Of a stretch of 64,000 bases of DNA, positions 32,233 through 43,171 are shown piece by piece. Where the stretch lies: positions 47,421,847-47,485,846 of the forward strand of contig NC_079202.1 in assembly GCF_026745355.1 (NCBI RefSeq), written 5' to 3'. The translations under genes were made by a program, and so were the position numbers. The notes under the pieces were generated by a model that searched no databases, was not told the origin of the DNA, and saw nothing but the letters and a program-made list of their open reading frames with translations. Position 1 is the stretch's first letter. Each line of letters begins with the position of its first letter. The DNA is from Beta vulgaris subsp. vulgaris. Lineage: Eukaryota > Streptophyta > Magnoliopsida > Caryophyllales > Amaranthaceae.

Positions 32233-33072
32233 TTTTCATTGAATAATAATATGTCAATTTACACTTGTCCAACAAAAGGATATATTGTGTTTACCATTGT
32301 AAAAAAAAAACCCCATAATATTCTGCCAAAATATTACAAGTTATTTCTTCAAAAGGAAAAAGTATTACAAGCTACAAGTAGACAGAGGATTCAACCAATG
32401 TTCATATTGAGCCCTGAACAACTATGCTGACCTAATGCTCTAATAGTCATTAACCTGCATTCCTACACAAAATAGGAATATTAATAAAAAGGATAGTAAA
32501 ACAAATGACTACAATTTAAATGTTAGAAAATAAAAACATATATAAGTAGTACAATTACAACAAGTTACTGAAACACGTTGTTAAAAGGAAGTTTAAATAG
32601 CAGTTTTATAAAAAAAAACCAAGCATAAAAAACCTACTATCCACATACAAATTTAATACAAGAACCAATATCACATCTTGAAGGCAACATATTTAAGTAA
32701 GACAACGATAAAACATTGTATAGATTACAACCAAGACACAAGCCAATTCAACAAACCAAGCATAAAAAACTTTACTCTCAACCAAGGAGAAAGCAACAAC
32801 AATACGCCGACAATCATGACCCAAAACAAGTTCAACTAATATGCAATACTTGTATTTGGTAAGCAACAAATAACAAGATCTCAAAAACGTAAAATAGGCA
32901 TGCATTTTATAGAATACACTGTACTAAAAGTAGCAAAAAGTTGGGGAGCTAATGCAGGTGTTATATCATTAACAATTATGATCAGATTTAATTTGCTTAC
33001 TATAGAGAGGGATTCAAAGGAGTCAAATTAAATTTGACAAATGCAACTGAAATCCAAAGCTTCAAGAGCTCG
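32233..33072. other. AT-rich DNA downstream of the exon-like fragments
   Basis: No ORF with a domain. On the minus strand it follows the stop codon at 33073 and may be the 3' untranslated region and flank of the gene fragment at 33073-33696. Confidence 0.35.
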
Positions 33073-33696
33073 TTATTTCCTGAAAGCTAGGAGCCATTCG
33101 ACCTTAACCGCAAGTGCACCCGTCTATAAGAGCATCATATAAAATAGAAAATTGAAATATAGACCATTGAATGTATCTTTATTGAACAAAATCAAAGACT
33201 CGGCTAACCTTATTACACAAAATGGCACGCCAAAAGTCACAATCAGAAGCCATCAATGATTCCTCAGATGAGTAGAACACTGTAAATGAAAGAAAATGAA
33301 CATGAATGAAAAAAGATATAACCTCTCTAGCAGTATTTAAAAGATATAAGCACAATGGACAGAACCCATGTACTTACACAGATTAAGGGTCCATTTAGCG
33401 ATTGGTTATTCTCGATAACCATAGATCATAATTAATTTAGAAAGCCATTCGTTTAAGAGTAATCTTTCAAGAAATATCTCTCTTGTAAAGAACAACTTAC
33501 TAAAATCAATAATAGCATGTCTTTCTTGCAAAACACAGTGGCAAAGCATGTACATAGGATCATTGGAGAGATGGTGTAACATATTAGTGTCCAGCTGTGA
33601 GCTATGATCCAGTAGCACTTTAAGTTCATCACTTAGAGAGTTCTGTAATAACAATCGATCTCCAAGACGGGGAATAACCGAGGGCGACGGAGTTCT
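33073..33696 (-). pseudogene. Unidentified host gene fragment, three exon-like segments
   Basis: Three segments with plausible splice borders on the minus strand. The first starts at 33696 after TTTCCCTACAG, encodes TPSPSVIPRLGDRLLLQNS and DHSSQLDTNMLHHLSNDPMY, and is open to 33406. The second is 33209-33279, after TTTACAG and before GTTAGC, with SLMASDCDFWRAILCNK. The third is 33073-33123, after TTATAG, with TGALAVKVEWLLAFRK and a stop. Phases of the last two agree. I do not recognise the protein. The next sequence upstream is a kinase-like first exon (33851-33934), so this may be a chimera of captured fragments. Confidence 0.45.
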
Positions 33697-33850
33697 CTGT
33701 AGGGAAACATTGGTTTACACACCGACACCAAAAGCAATATAGCGTGACAATATTATTTATAAAAAAATAGAGAAAACTTGAGTTCCAAATACTTTGGACC
33801 ATTAGCTTAGTTTAAGGGAGGTTGAGACCATATAAAAAGAGAAAGCTCAC

Positions 33851-33934
33851 TTCTTTTGCTCAGTTGTGGAGGACAAGATAAGCAGTCCTAACTGTCCCTC
33901 CTCCAATTGGCTCAATCACCTCATAACCTTCCAT
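33851..33934 (-). pseudogene. First exon of a NIMA-related (NEK) kinase-like gene, broken
   Basis: The minus strand encodes MEGYEVIEPIGGG, then TAYLVLH, close to the N-terminus and P-loop of plant NEK kinases (MEQYEVLEQIG...LLVRHK). The bases after LVLH fit a TEQKK continuation if two missing bases are allowed for, and are followed by a GTGAGC donor at 33850-33845. The P-loop Gly pattern is partly lost. Only about 28 codons are present and the rest of the kinase is not downstream, so this is a fragment. The assignment rests on motif recall. Confidence 0.5.
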
Positions 33935-34132
33935 ATGACACTTCATTTCTCCATTTTCGAATCAACCCTCCAAAAACCAAGAAATTTCACAATTTTTTTT
34001 TGGATCAGTGAGCCCAACTATATCAATTACTCACATGTGTACTTAACAAACAACAATTTATTAATCAAAGCACATATATAGCATTCAACATCTCAACATC
34101 ATTAAAGATCATAAGAAGCGGAAGACTCACAA

Positions 34133-34140
34133 CATGCCGC
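34133..34140. repeat. hAT target-site duplication CATGCCGC (left copy)
   Basis: Identical to 37905-37912; 8 bp as expected for hAT elements. Confidence 0.92.
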
Positions 34141-37100
34141 TAGGGATGGTAGTGGGTAATGGACCCTACCCGGATCCGTGGATCCAGATATGTTTTTAGC
34201 GGATCTGGATCCTCAAAATTTGGACCCGACGGATCCGGGTAGGATCTGGATCCTCGTGTTTGAAAACGAATCTGGACCGGGTAATGAAAAATTACCCGGA
34301 TCTGGATCCGTTTATCCGTTCTTTTTAAGTTAAAATAAAAATATTGAATAAAAATATAAAATATAAAAGTAAACCCTAAATCACTTAAGCCGTTTCACTT
34401 TCTTACTCGGCCACTTCTCTTCACTATTGTTGCACGCTGTCACGCTCACGCAAGCCGCAGCCCTCACCCAGTGACGCTGACGCCTCACTCCGGCACCTGA
34501 CCACCACGCCAGAACTCAGTTGGACCGTCGAGCAGTCGGACCACCGCGCCAAAGCAGCGAACATCACAGGTATATCATTTTCTTTTTCGCCGGAACCCTA
34601 ATTTTCGGTTTGATTTTCGTTTTCGAAAGTGACTTGAAGTATTTTCGTTGGTTTTTGTTGTTGAATTCCGTTAGTTTATCAATGTATATCATTTTGCTCG
34701 CGAATTTCAGCATCATTTCGGTTTCATATTTGAGCATAATTAAGTTTTTATATTTAAGTATCGTTGAATTTTTATATTTCAGCATCATTGTTATTGTTAT
34801 TGCAAATCTTGTTGATTTTTTGGTCTATTGATTGAGTTTGTTGAAATTACTCTTTCATTTGTTTAGTTTTGATGATGTTTGTTGTTGTTGCTACTTTATA
34901 TCATTGTGTGTAATCATATTCTTGTGTTTATTTTGTGAAAATGTAGTTTGTATGCTGAATTCTTTTCAAGTTTGCATGCTGAATTTTTTTGTGTGTTTTT
35001 CAGAGTAGTGTTGTTTGTAAATTGTAATTATGGATGAACAATTGTCGTTTAAAGAGAGTGATGCTGGTTCTAGTCACCCTAATGAAGAACCATTTGTTAT
35101 ATTGGGTGATTCTGATAAAGAGGATGATGTGGAAGGATATGTTGAGATTGGGGTTGATACTAGCAAAGAAGAATTATCTGGTGGTGGTAAGAAATGTAAG
35201 AAATTGACTTCTACAGCCTGGGAAACTTTTGATGTAGTTGTAGTCAATGGTGTTAAAAAGGCAAAATGTAAGGATTGTAATAGCTTACTCTCATACTCGG
35301 GAGCTAATGGAACTTCACACCTCAACAAACATGCTAGAAATCATTGTTCCGGAAGGCACTTGAGGCTTGCTAGTGGTCAATCACAATTAAAGTTCAAGAA
35401 AGTATCATTTGATCAAGATGTTTCAAGGAGAGAGTTGGTTAAGATGGTAGTAGTACATGAGTATCCTTTGTTAATTGTAGATCACATTGGTTTTAGGAGT
35501 TCTGTCAAGAGTTTGAATGATGATTTTAAGATGATTTCAAGGAATACATTAAAATGTGATGTGGTGTAGATGTTCAACAATGAGAGAGGTTCTCTTAAGG
35601 CTTTGTTAGTTGCTAACGAGGGTAGAGTGGCAATAACAACTGATATGTGGACTGCCTCCAACCAAAAAAGGAGTATATGGCCGTGACATCCCACTTCATT
35701 GATGATAAGTGGATTTGCATAATCGAACAATAAGGTAATTTTGCTTATTTCATTTATAATTCTAACATGTTTCTGTTATTTACTTTTGTTCCAACTTGTG
35801 GTTATTTGCCTATTTGCGTTTATAATGGTTAACATGTTGGTATTTTGGTCTTTTTTATGTGCTAAATCTTGCTTTTATCATGGTTAAATAGGTTATGTTA
35901 TATTCCAAGTCCGCATACAAATGGGGTCATTGCTAAGATTCTTATGGAAACTTTGTCTCAATATTCTTTGAAAAACAAAATTTCTTCTGTGGTTGTTGAT
36001 AATTGTAGCACAAATGATGTAATGATAAATGTGTTGTTGGACAAATTGGAGAGTGATTGTTTGGTGTTAAATGGAGAATTTTTGCATATGAGGTGTAGTG
36101 CTCATATTCTTAATTTGATTGTAAAAGATGGTTTACAAGTAATTGATCATGCTATTGCCAAAGTAAGAGAGTGCATTGCGTTTTGGATGTCCACTCCTAA
36201 AAGAATTGAAACTTTTGAGGATGCATGTTGTGTCTTGAATGTGACTAAAACAAAAAGGATTGGTCTTGATGTAAAAACTAGGTGGAATTCTACTTTCTTG
36301 ATGCTTGAATCTAGTTTGCCTTTCAAAGATGTTTTTAATAAATTGAAACGTAATAAAAGGCTTAAGATTTCCGTTCCTAGTGATCGTGATTGGAATATGG
36401 CTACTATTGTTTGTCAAAAGTTAGAAATATTCTACAAAGCCACCAAAGTTTTCTCCAATAGAAATCATCCTATTGCAAATTTGTTTTTTCAAACAATTTG
36501 TGAGATTAAGTTTGCTTTGAGGCGTTGGGTGCAAGATGATATTAATGAGGTCATTAAGACAATGGCTATGAGTATGGTTGATAAGTTTGACAAATATTGG
36601 TATGAGATTAATGGGATTTTGGCTATTGCGGCTATTCTAGATCCTATAAACAAAATGGATTGTGTGGCTCATTATTTTGAGAAATTATATGGAGATGAAG
36701 CCAATAGTGAAATGGCAACAATGAGAAGGACCCTTGATAAACTTATTCGTGAGTTTGAAAGTAAGAATAATGTAGGGAATGGACAATCATCACCATTAAA
36801 GAGAGGCTTTAATGAGTGTGGTGATGAAGATGATTTTGCTAGATCTAAGAGACAAAAGGTTAGAACAACACCATTAAGGGATGAGGTTGATAACTACTTG
36901 GAGAGTGCTACTATGCCGGAGGATAATGAATTTAATGTTCTTAATTGGTGGAGGAGAGACACAAATTATCCAACTTTGAGAAAAATTGCTAAGGACATTC
37001 TTGCTATTCCCGTGTCTTCGGTTGCTTCGGAGAGTGCTTTTAGCATGGGTGGAAGAGTGATTAGTGCTCACCGTTCTAGGCATCATTCTCAAATCGTGGA

Positions 37101-37904
37101 GGCTTTGACGTGCTTGCAAAGTTGGTTGATTGATGATGTGAAAGGTAATATTTTACTTAGAGTTATTTATGTATAAAAATAAATTTTTTTCTTACTTTTA
37201 TTATATAACTTACATTATTCTCTAATACATTTTTTTTGGTTTATAAATGACAAAGGCACACTTGATGGAAAGAATTTGTCATACACAATTAATGAAGATT
37301 GTGATTATGATAATGAAGCTCAAGATATCATTGACATGGTGTGTAGTGTATCATCATTTCGTTGTTTGTTTATATTTGTATATAATTTTTACTAATATTC
37401 TTATTTGGTTGGTTATTGTGTTGCTTTTTTCTTTGCTTTAGGATGTTGATGATATTAGTAGTGATGAAGAATAGCCCTCTTGAAGTCTTGGACTATTGGT
37501 AGATGGACCAAGTGAAGAATGAAAGATGTAAAATTGCAAAGTGCAAACTATGTTTAATTGTTTGTAAGAATTGTAGAATTTGTAATATTATTGAAATTTG
37601 TTAAACTCTTAATGTTATTTATTTTGGATTTGAAACTTAATGTAAGTGGATGCTTGTATCGATAAATGGCGTTGTTATTGAAGTTTTGTTAAACTATTCT
37701 AATGTTAGGATGAAAATTAGGTTTGTTTTAAGAAAAATCAATTAGGATCCGTTTTGGATCCGTTTTGGACTCGGATCTGTCGGATCTGGATCTGGGTCCT
37801 CAAATTAATTACCCATCGAGTCCGGGTAGGATCTGGATCCTTAGTTAAAAAACGGATATGGATCCTATAGAATCCGGTCCAGATCCTACCCGTTGCCATC
37901 TCTA
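34141..37904 (+). mobile_element. hAT DNA transposon (Ac/RICESLEEPER type), complete ends
   Basis: The left end TAGGGATGGTAGTGGGTA and the right end (reverse complement) TAGAGATGGCAACGGGTA form imperfect terminal inverted repeats, and perfect 8-bp duplications flank the element. It is 3,764 bp. Subterminal regions 34160-34320 and 37745-37890 are packed with GGATCCGG/GGATCTGG motifs. It encodes one transposase on the plus strand, decayed in its first coding exon. It is inserted in the 5' part of the gene fragment that carries the kinase-like exon. Confidence 0.93.
35030..37474 (+). pseudogene. hAT transposase with BED zinc finger (broken)
   Basis: Four coding exons: 35030-35734, 35892-37144, 37256-37338 and 37442-37474, with GT-AG borders and consistent phases from the second onwards. 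Exon 1 has an acidic N-terminus and a BED finger (KAKCKDCNSLLSYSG...HLNKH...NHC). It then meets TAG at 35567-35569, a frameshift near 35665 (before EYMAVTSHF) and a second near 35715. The RNase-H-like core shows ITTDMW and VVVDNCSTND. The C-terminal dimerisation region shows NWWRRDTNYPTLRKIAKDIL and SVASESAFSMGGRVIS. The tail DVDDISSDEE ends at 37474. A 5' leader intron appears to run from about 34571 to 35002. Exon 2 is uninterrupted, so the lesions are confined to exon 1. Confidence 0.88.
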
Positions 37905-37912
37905 CATGCCGC
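37905..37912. repeat. hAT target-site duplication CATGCCGC (right copy)
   Basis: Matches 34133-34140 exactly. Confidence 0.92.
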
Positions 37913-38267
37913 GTTAGAGCGGCAGAATGGTCGGCGCATCTAGAACTCTGGCGTAGCAGATGAAGTGAGAGGAAGAATGTGCGAACGGGCCGAGTGTCGA
38001 GGGTTCGGCACACCAAGGGAGGTTACAACAAGGACTATCGAACAAGGGCATGGGAGGGAGAGATGCAGGGTAAGAGAAAGTGAGGGTGAGATGAGAAAAT
38101 ATAGGAGAAACAGGAGAGGAGATACGAGGGTTTGATGAGAATGTAGGGTAAAGGAGGGGAATATAGGGTTTTTGATCAAAGTCCAAAAAATTCAATTGTT
38201 TTAAAGCCCTCACAAATGAATTTTAGGCCCGTGAGAATGTTTGCAAGAATAATTCAGCTACTGGTGA
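37913..38267 (-). other. CT-rich leader-like region upstream of the kinase-like exon
   Basis: On the minus strand this is pyrimidine-rich (CTCTCCTGTTTCTCC, CTCTCCCTCCCATGCCC) and precedes, across the hAT insertion, the kinase-like first exon. It looks like the 5' untranslated region of a host gene. Open frames here (for example 37914-38213) are low in complexity. Confidence 0.35.
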
Positions 38268-38311
38268 CGAGCTTCTATAAATCTACAACGAGAAATCACC
38301 CCATTGTAAAA
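38268..38311. repeat. CACTA-like subterminal motifs (with 41100-41150)
   Basis: TGACGAGCTTC and ACAACGAGAAATCACC here, and TTACGACGAGAAACACG at about 41122-41138, resemble the repeats at 8836-9090. A solo LTR splits this stretch. No CACTA terminus was found beyond 41150. Confidence 0.4.
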
Positions 38312-38316
38312 GGTTA

Positions 38317-41077
38317 TGTAACATCCCTCCCTAGTTAGCAGGTTAATTAAGACTAACTATAATTAATTAAAAAGCTAAGCTGCTAATTAGAGATGATGTT
38401 AATACAAATTCCTAAACCACCCTTCCCTGGGAGGTTGAGAAATCTGTATATATCTGAATTTGTTTTATGAAATCAACTTAAGATACTTCATTATTACATC
38501 ATAGTCTAAGGATTTAGATATTCGAGTTTAAAAATATAAGTTACATCACATAGTCGATTTATACAATAAACATAACGTAGCGACAGAACACATAGTACGA
38601 ACATTCCAAACTAAGCTAATCTTTGACCTTCAGCTAAATCCTGCAAAATAGCTGAATCTGCCCCCACAAGGACAGGTCCAAAAGAACAAACAGTCAGCTT
38701 ACGCTGGTACATAAGAATCGTTGTTTGAAGCTTTACTTTCTTAATTGTTAATAACACTTGTTTATGGAATTTATGAAAACTACGAATATGTTTTGTGTGG
38801 GAAACCTACTGTTTTGTTAAGAAGTTATAAGTAGTTGATTTCAACGTCTTAATTATGATTCTTGGTTGATGATTTTATAATTAGAAATCGTTGCATGTCA
38901 AGTTCCTCTAAAACCGATCAAACCATGCTTCTACTTCGAATGTGCTTTGTTTAGATGCCTTCATTGTTGCTGCCCTTCTATGATAACTGTAAAGTACTTA
39001 TATTGATTGTTGATCAACCTTGTATCACATCTTCCTCTTATATTCAATATAACCTCTATTTCAGAAGTATACAACACCTAAAAACTCGAATTTTCGCTTC
39101 ATTACTTGTTGAACTTGTAAACCCTTGTTCCTTTGGTCCTTTCAATGTTTTTTCATGATGAATACCTACTGCCTCTTTATATATATTAAGTGTGAAACCT
39201 AACTTTGGCTAAAACAAATAAGTACAAGTGATCATTGCATAAAATCATTGTTCATTAACACCAAATCGAGAACCATCTAAATTGACCTATGTTCTCTTTG
39301 TGTGAAGTAATCTTCTATGTGTTAAGTGCACTCTATGAACCCTTCACGTACTGCCATATCGTGATAACCCTGTCTTTAATCACGACCTTTATTAATCATA
39401 GCAGTCTTTTGAAACATGGTTGTTAAGTCACCTTTCCAAATATAATGGAACTTGACATAGCAAGCTTGTTTTTCGAAACTTGTTTTGATAAGTCAAGTTG
39501 ATTATAAAGTTGGTTTGATCAAGTATTGGAAAATAAAGTTTTTGAATATATTTGATTCATAAAAACCCCAAATTGAGATGATGCATTATATTGAGTTGAT
39601 GAAATTACTTGAGACTCAGTTGGGAACTTTGATAAATGACTTGATGTCTTTTTTGATCTTTTTCACTAACATTTCATCTTTGAATTTGACATATTAGCAA
39701 AATCATCTTATGTATTAACTAGTTTGTTATACTTGGAACCCAAAAATTATCCTTGCAGTTCACTATATGCTTTTCTTAATGATATTAGTTCCAATTTGCA
39801 ACTCAGAGATTTGATTTCCAAAGGAGGATTGATGGTGTTAGTTGTTTGGATTAAATTATGAGATTGGGTATTAAGATATAAGTTCTAGAGGTTATGTTAA
39901 GTTTATATGATCATGGGTGGTGAAGAGTGAGTTGTTGTGTAGAAATTAGTTATATTTGATAATAAGGGTTGTTAAGAAAGTTTAGGAGTCGATTATTTTT
40001 GTATCTGAACTTAGTGAGCATTTTTGCTAATTATTATTATTATTTTGAGATGGTGGTTTGGAAAATTGATATGGAGATAATTTATGTTGAGTTCAAGATG
40101 GAGATCCAATTTTCGATTGTTGGAGGTTGTATATAGTTGTTCTTCAGTTGAGGTAACCTTTATGTTCAACAAAATCTATTCAAATGCCCGTGTGTGCGTT
40201 ATATTGAATTTTAGATATCATATATCGTTTATAGTCATGGACATGATTATAGATGCATCTCTATGAGTTAGTTGTGAATTGCTACTGAAATGTTATAAAA
40301 GTATCCATTTGTTTAGTTAGTGGAATTGTTTGGAAATATTTGTGTTCTTGGAATATGATTTGAGTATAATAATGAGAAAATGATTTTGAAATTGTTTTAG
40401 CTGGCTTAATTAGCTTATGAACTAAGATGAATAGTGGGCAAGGTACTAGTGGAGAGAAATGATTCAGAAATGAGTTAAGACCAGAAAAGGTCGAAGATTG
40501 TGTTATGTTATGCTATGAGCCTATACTTGCCAACAATTTATGTTACATGATTAAGCTATGCCAACGATATATTTAAAAGATGAATTATTTTCCGAATAAT
40601 TACCAAGTTAGTTTCTTAGATGAAATACGTTTACAACCCAAAATCGTTTTGACGGGCTATAGTAAAGTTTCTGAGTTTTTCGCTCATTTTAGTTTTTGTT
40701 TTTGTCTTGTATTTTCTTCTGTAATTTGCAGGTGTATGTTCGGGTTTTAAAATGAATCAAGAAAAAGAGGTTTCAGTTAAGAGATGGAAATTAAATTAGT
40801 GATTCGAAGTTATATTTAGAATATAAGTTGTTCAATATTAAGTTCTCATTTGATGTTTCGGTATTATATTGTTTTGGAAATCGAGTAAGGTATTATGTAA
40901 TCTTTTATTGGTTTTGAAGATGATTTGTTGTGGGCCCTGACCCACAGGTCCAGGATAGTGTAAATAGGTTATGTTTCCGCTGCGAGTAAATATTAATTCG
41001 AGGTTTATTAAGCGTTGATTGTAATTAGTGAATCTTAAGTGTGTTTATCTAGCAGCTCGGAAGCGCAGGCTATTACA
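38317..41077 (+). mobile_element. Chromovirus-type solo LTR 4
   Basis: Begins TGTAACATCCCTCCC and ends GCAGGCTATTACA, flanked by perfect GGTTA duplications (38312-38316, 41078-41082). It is 2,761 bp with no coding domain or primer site. Its right third is clearly related to solo LTR 1 at 21045-22189: both have TATCGTTTATAGTCATGG, GTTTTGACGGGCT and GGGCCCTGACCCAC. Confidence 0.85.
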
Positions 41078-41082
41078 GGTTA

Positions 41083-42098
41083 ACATATTTGTGGTAACTA
41101 AATACAAAACTCGATGTAATAGACTCTTATTTACGACGAGAAACACGTTAGGTCGCTAAATTGAGGTAATATGCAATTATTGATATGAATATAGTAGAGA
41201 CTTCTCCCTCTTTATTTGAAGTAAATTGAAAATAAGTTGACATATTGTGTGCAAAGCCCTCCTTTCACCCATGTGATTTGGTTTTTATTTTCACCCCTTG
41301 TAAAAAGATCCTCAATTCCTCCCTCTCATTAGGAGGGAATTCTTCTTATATTATAAACCACCCTTCTATGTACGCGACACGTGCTCGAGTGCTTGGGTAT
41401 GTTTTCAAATTTCATCTAAATATAATTTTGAAAGTGTAATTTACTATCATTATAGTACAAACTACACTGATTTATAAAGTAATTAGAAAATGTAAATTAC
41501 ACTAATTTATAAAGTATTTCGAAAATGTGATGAGTATTTAGATGTAAAGTTTTACAATCAAATTAAATTTATAAAAGTTTTTTTATTGAGTAATCATTTT
41601 TCTCATTATGTCAAGTTACTTTGCTAATGATTATTTAGTTTATTATTAGAAATTCAATAAAACCTCTATACACACCATGACCCATCTTTAAATTAAAAAA
41701 GAATGAAATTGAAGAAAATCTGAATATGCAATTATATATTTAGCATTTTAGCTAATGACAAACAAGATTTTTCATAGACGACACTATAGCTTCCTGCCCA
41801 TTAGCTTATATAATAGAGATTTATTCTTTCTTTTAGGTTTTCAAAATTAAATCGGGTGAACAATATAAGAAAATTACGTGAAGTTATTTAGACATTCTTA
41901 TATTTGTATTAACATAACCTTTTGTGTGATTTTTTTTTTGAACAAAAAAAAACCTTTTGTGTTAGTAAATCAGCTCCCTTATATTATAAAGATTATTTCC
42001 TTATTAATAGATCATTTAGATATTGCTCGATGAACTTGGAATTAGGTCATTGACAAACAAATGCAAGATGTTCTGGTCCATATGTTCTTTTGCATTAG
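41083..42098. other. AT-rich intergenic DNA
   Basis: Apart from the CACTA-like motif near 41125 and a short palindrome CCTCCCTCTCATTAGGAGGG near 41320, nothing was recognised. Confidence 0.4.
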
Positions 42099-42265
42099 TA
42101 GAGGTGGCAAACGAATCATTTGGATCCGGTACATACCAGGTTATAACGGGTCGGTCATATTTGGGTCAAATTTGTGTTCGGGTTACGTTAAGGATAGGTT
42201 CGGTCAGGTATGGGTCAATCGAGTTAGATCAGGTTTTCAATCTCACAAATAAAATGAAGACTGAG
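42099..42265. mobile_element. hAT-like element, left end only
   Basis: Starts TAGAGGTGGCAAACGAATC, a hAT-type terminus, followed by GGGTCGG-type subterminal motifs. Similar GGGTCGG motifs resume at about 43285-43410 beyond the nested MITE. No complementary right terminus was found, so the element is truncated. Confidence 0.45.
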
Positions 42266-42293
42266 TAAGGGCATGTTCTTTTCGGCATAAAAC

Positions 42294-42400
42294 AGCTGAA
42301 CTGAACTGAACTGAACTGAACTGAACTGAAGAGAGCTGAACTGAACTGAACTGAACTGAAGAGAGCTGAACTAAACTGAACTGAACTGAATTGAATTGAA
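42294..42400. repeat. (CTGAA)n array, left
   Basis: Pentanucleotide runs interrupted at intervals by GAGAG. Towards its right side it degrades to TTGAA and TTAAA. Confidence 0.9.
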
Positions 42401-42871
42401 TTAAATTGAATTGAAATAATTTAATGTAATAAATATAAAAATAATATTTAAACAATAATAATATGAATATTAAATAATAATTAATTATAATAATAAGTAA
42501 TAATAATAATAGTATTTTGGATATTTTAAAATGAGAGTTATAAATAAATAATATTAATAATCATAAATTAATAATAATTAATTTATATTATTTGTATTAA
42601 TATATTAATACTTGATGATGATTATATAATAACAATAATATCTAAGAAGTAAATTAATATTACGATTTTAATAATATAATAATATTTAGTAATTAAAAAT
42701 AATGATTGGATTGGACCGCGAAAATTGCATCATAAACTGTTTTGACGCGATTTGATTGGTTTATGGGCTAAAAAAACGTGGGTTATTTGCGCTTTGACCT
42801 AAACCATGTTCCTCCTAATAATAATACTAATAATAATGAGTAAAGATATAATAAACAAAATAATATATAGA

Positions 42872-42876
<5 letters not shown>

Positions 42877-42906
<30 letters not shown>

Positions 42907-42926
42907 ATAGTAATGATATAAAAATA

Positions 42927-42970
<44 letters not shown>
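42877..42970. repeat. (TAA)n microsatellite
   Basis: Two long AAT/TAA trinucleotide runs (about 42877-42902 and 42929-42970) in the core of the MITE. Confidence 0.9.
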
Positions 42971-43040
42971 GAGTAAATAGTAAAATAAATTATACCGACA
43001 TAATAATAATATTTAACAAAATGGTTATAAAAGAATGGAG

Positions 43041-43144
43041 CTGAACTGAACTGAGCTGAACTGAACTGAACTGAACTGAACTGAAGAGAGCTGAACTGAA
43101 CTGAACTGAACTGAAGAGAGCTGAACTGAACTGAACTGAACTGA
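43041..43144. repeat. (CTGAA)n array, right
   Basis: Same unit and orientation as 42294-42400, including two GAAGAGAGCTG interruptions with the same spacing, so one array is probably a copy of the other. Confidence 0.9.
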
Positions 43145-43171
43145 AAATAAGCTGGGGAGAACAGACCCTAA

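Larger units (their letters stand above)
42269..43168. mobile_element. Harbinger-like MITE with pentanucleotide arrays
   Basis: The left end is GGGCATGTTCT and the right end in reverse complement GGGTCTGTTCT, with TAA target duplications (42266-42268, 43169-43171). It is 900 bp. It carries two arrays of CTGAA repeats, 42294-42400 and 43041-43144, both in the same orientation, with the interspersed unit GAAGAGAGCTG. The core is AT-rich with (TAA)n. Confidence 0.75.

Noticed and set aside
42243..42455. Minus-strand frame with repeated VQFSS residues
   Set aside because: It is a translation of the CTGAA microsatellite.
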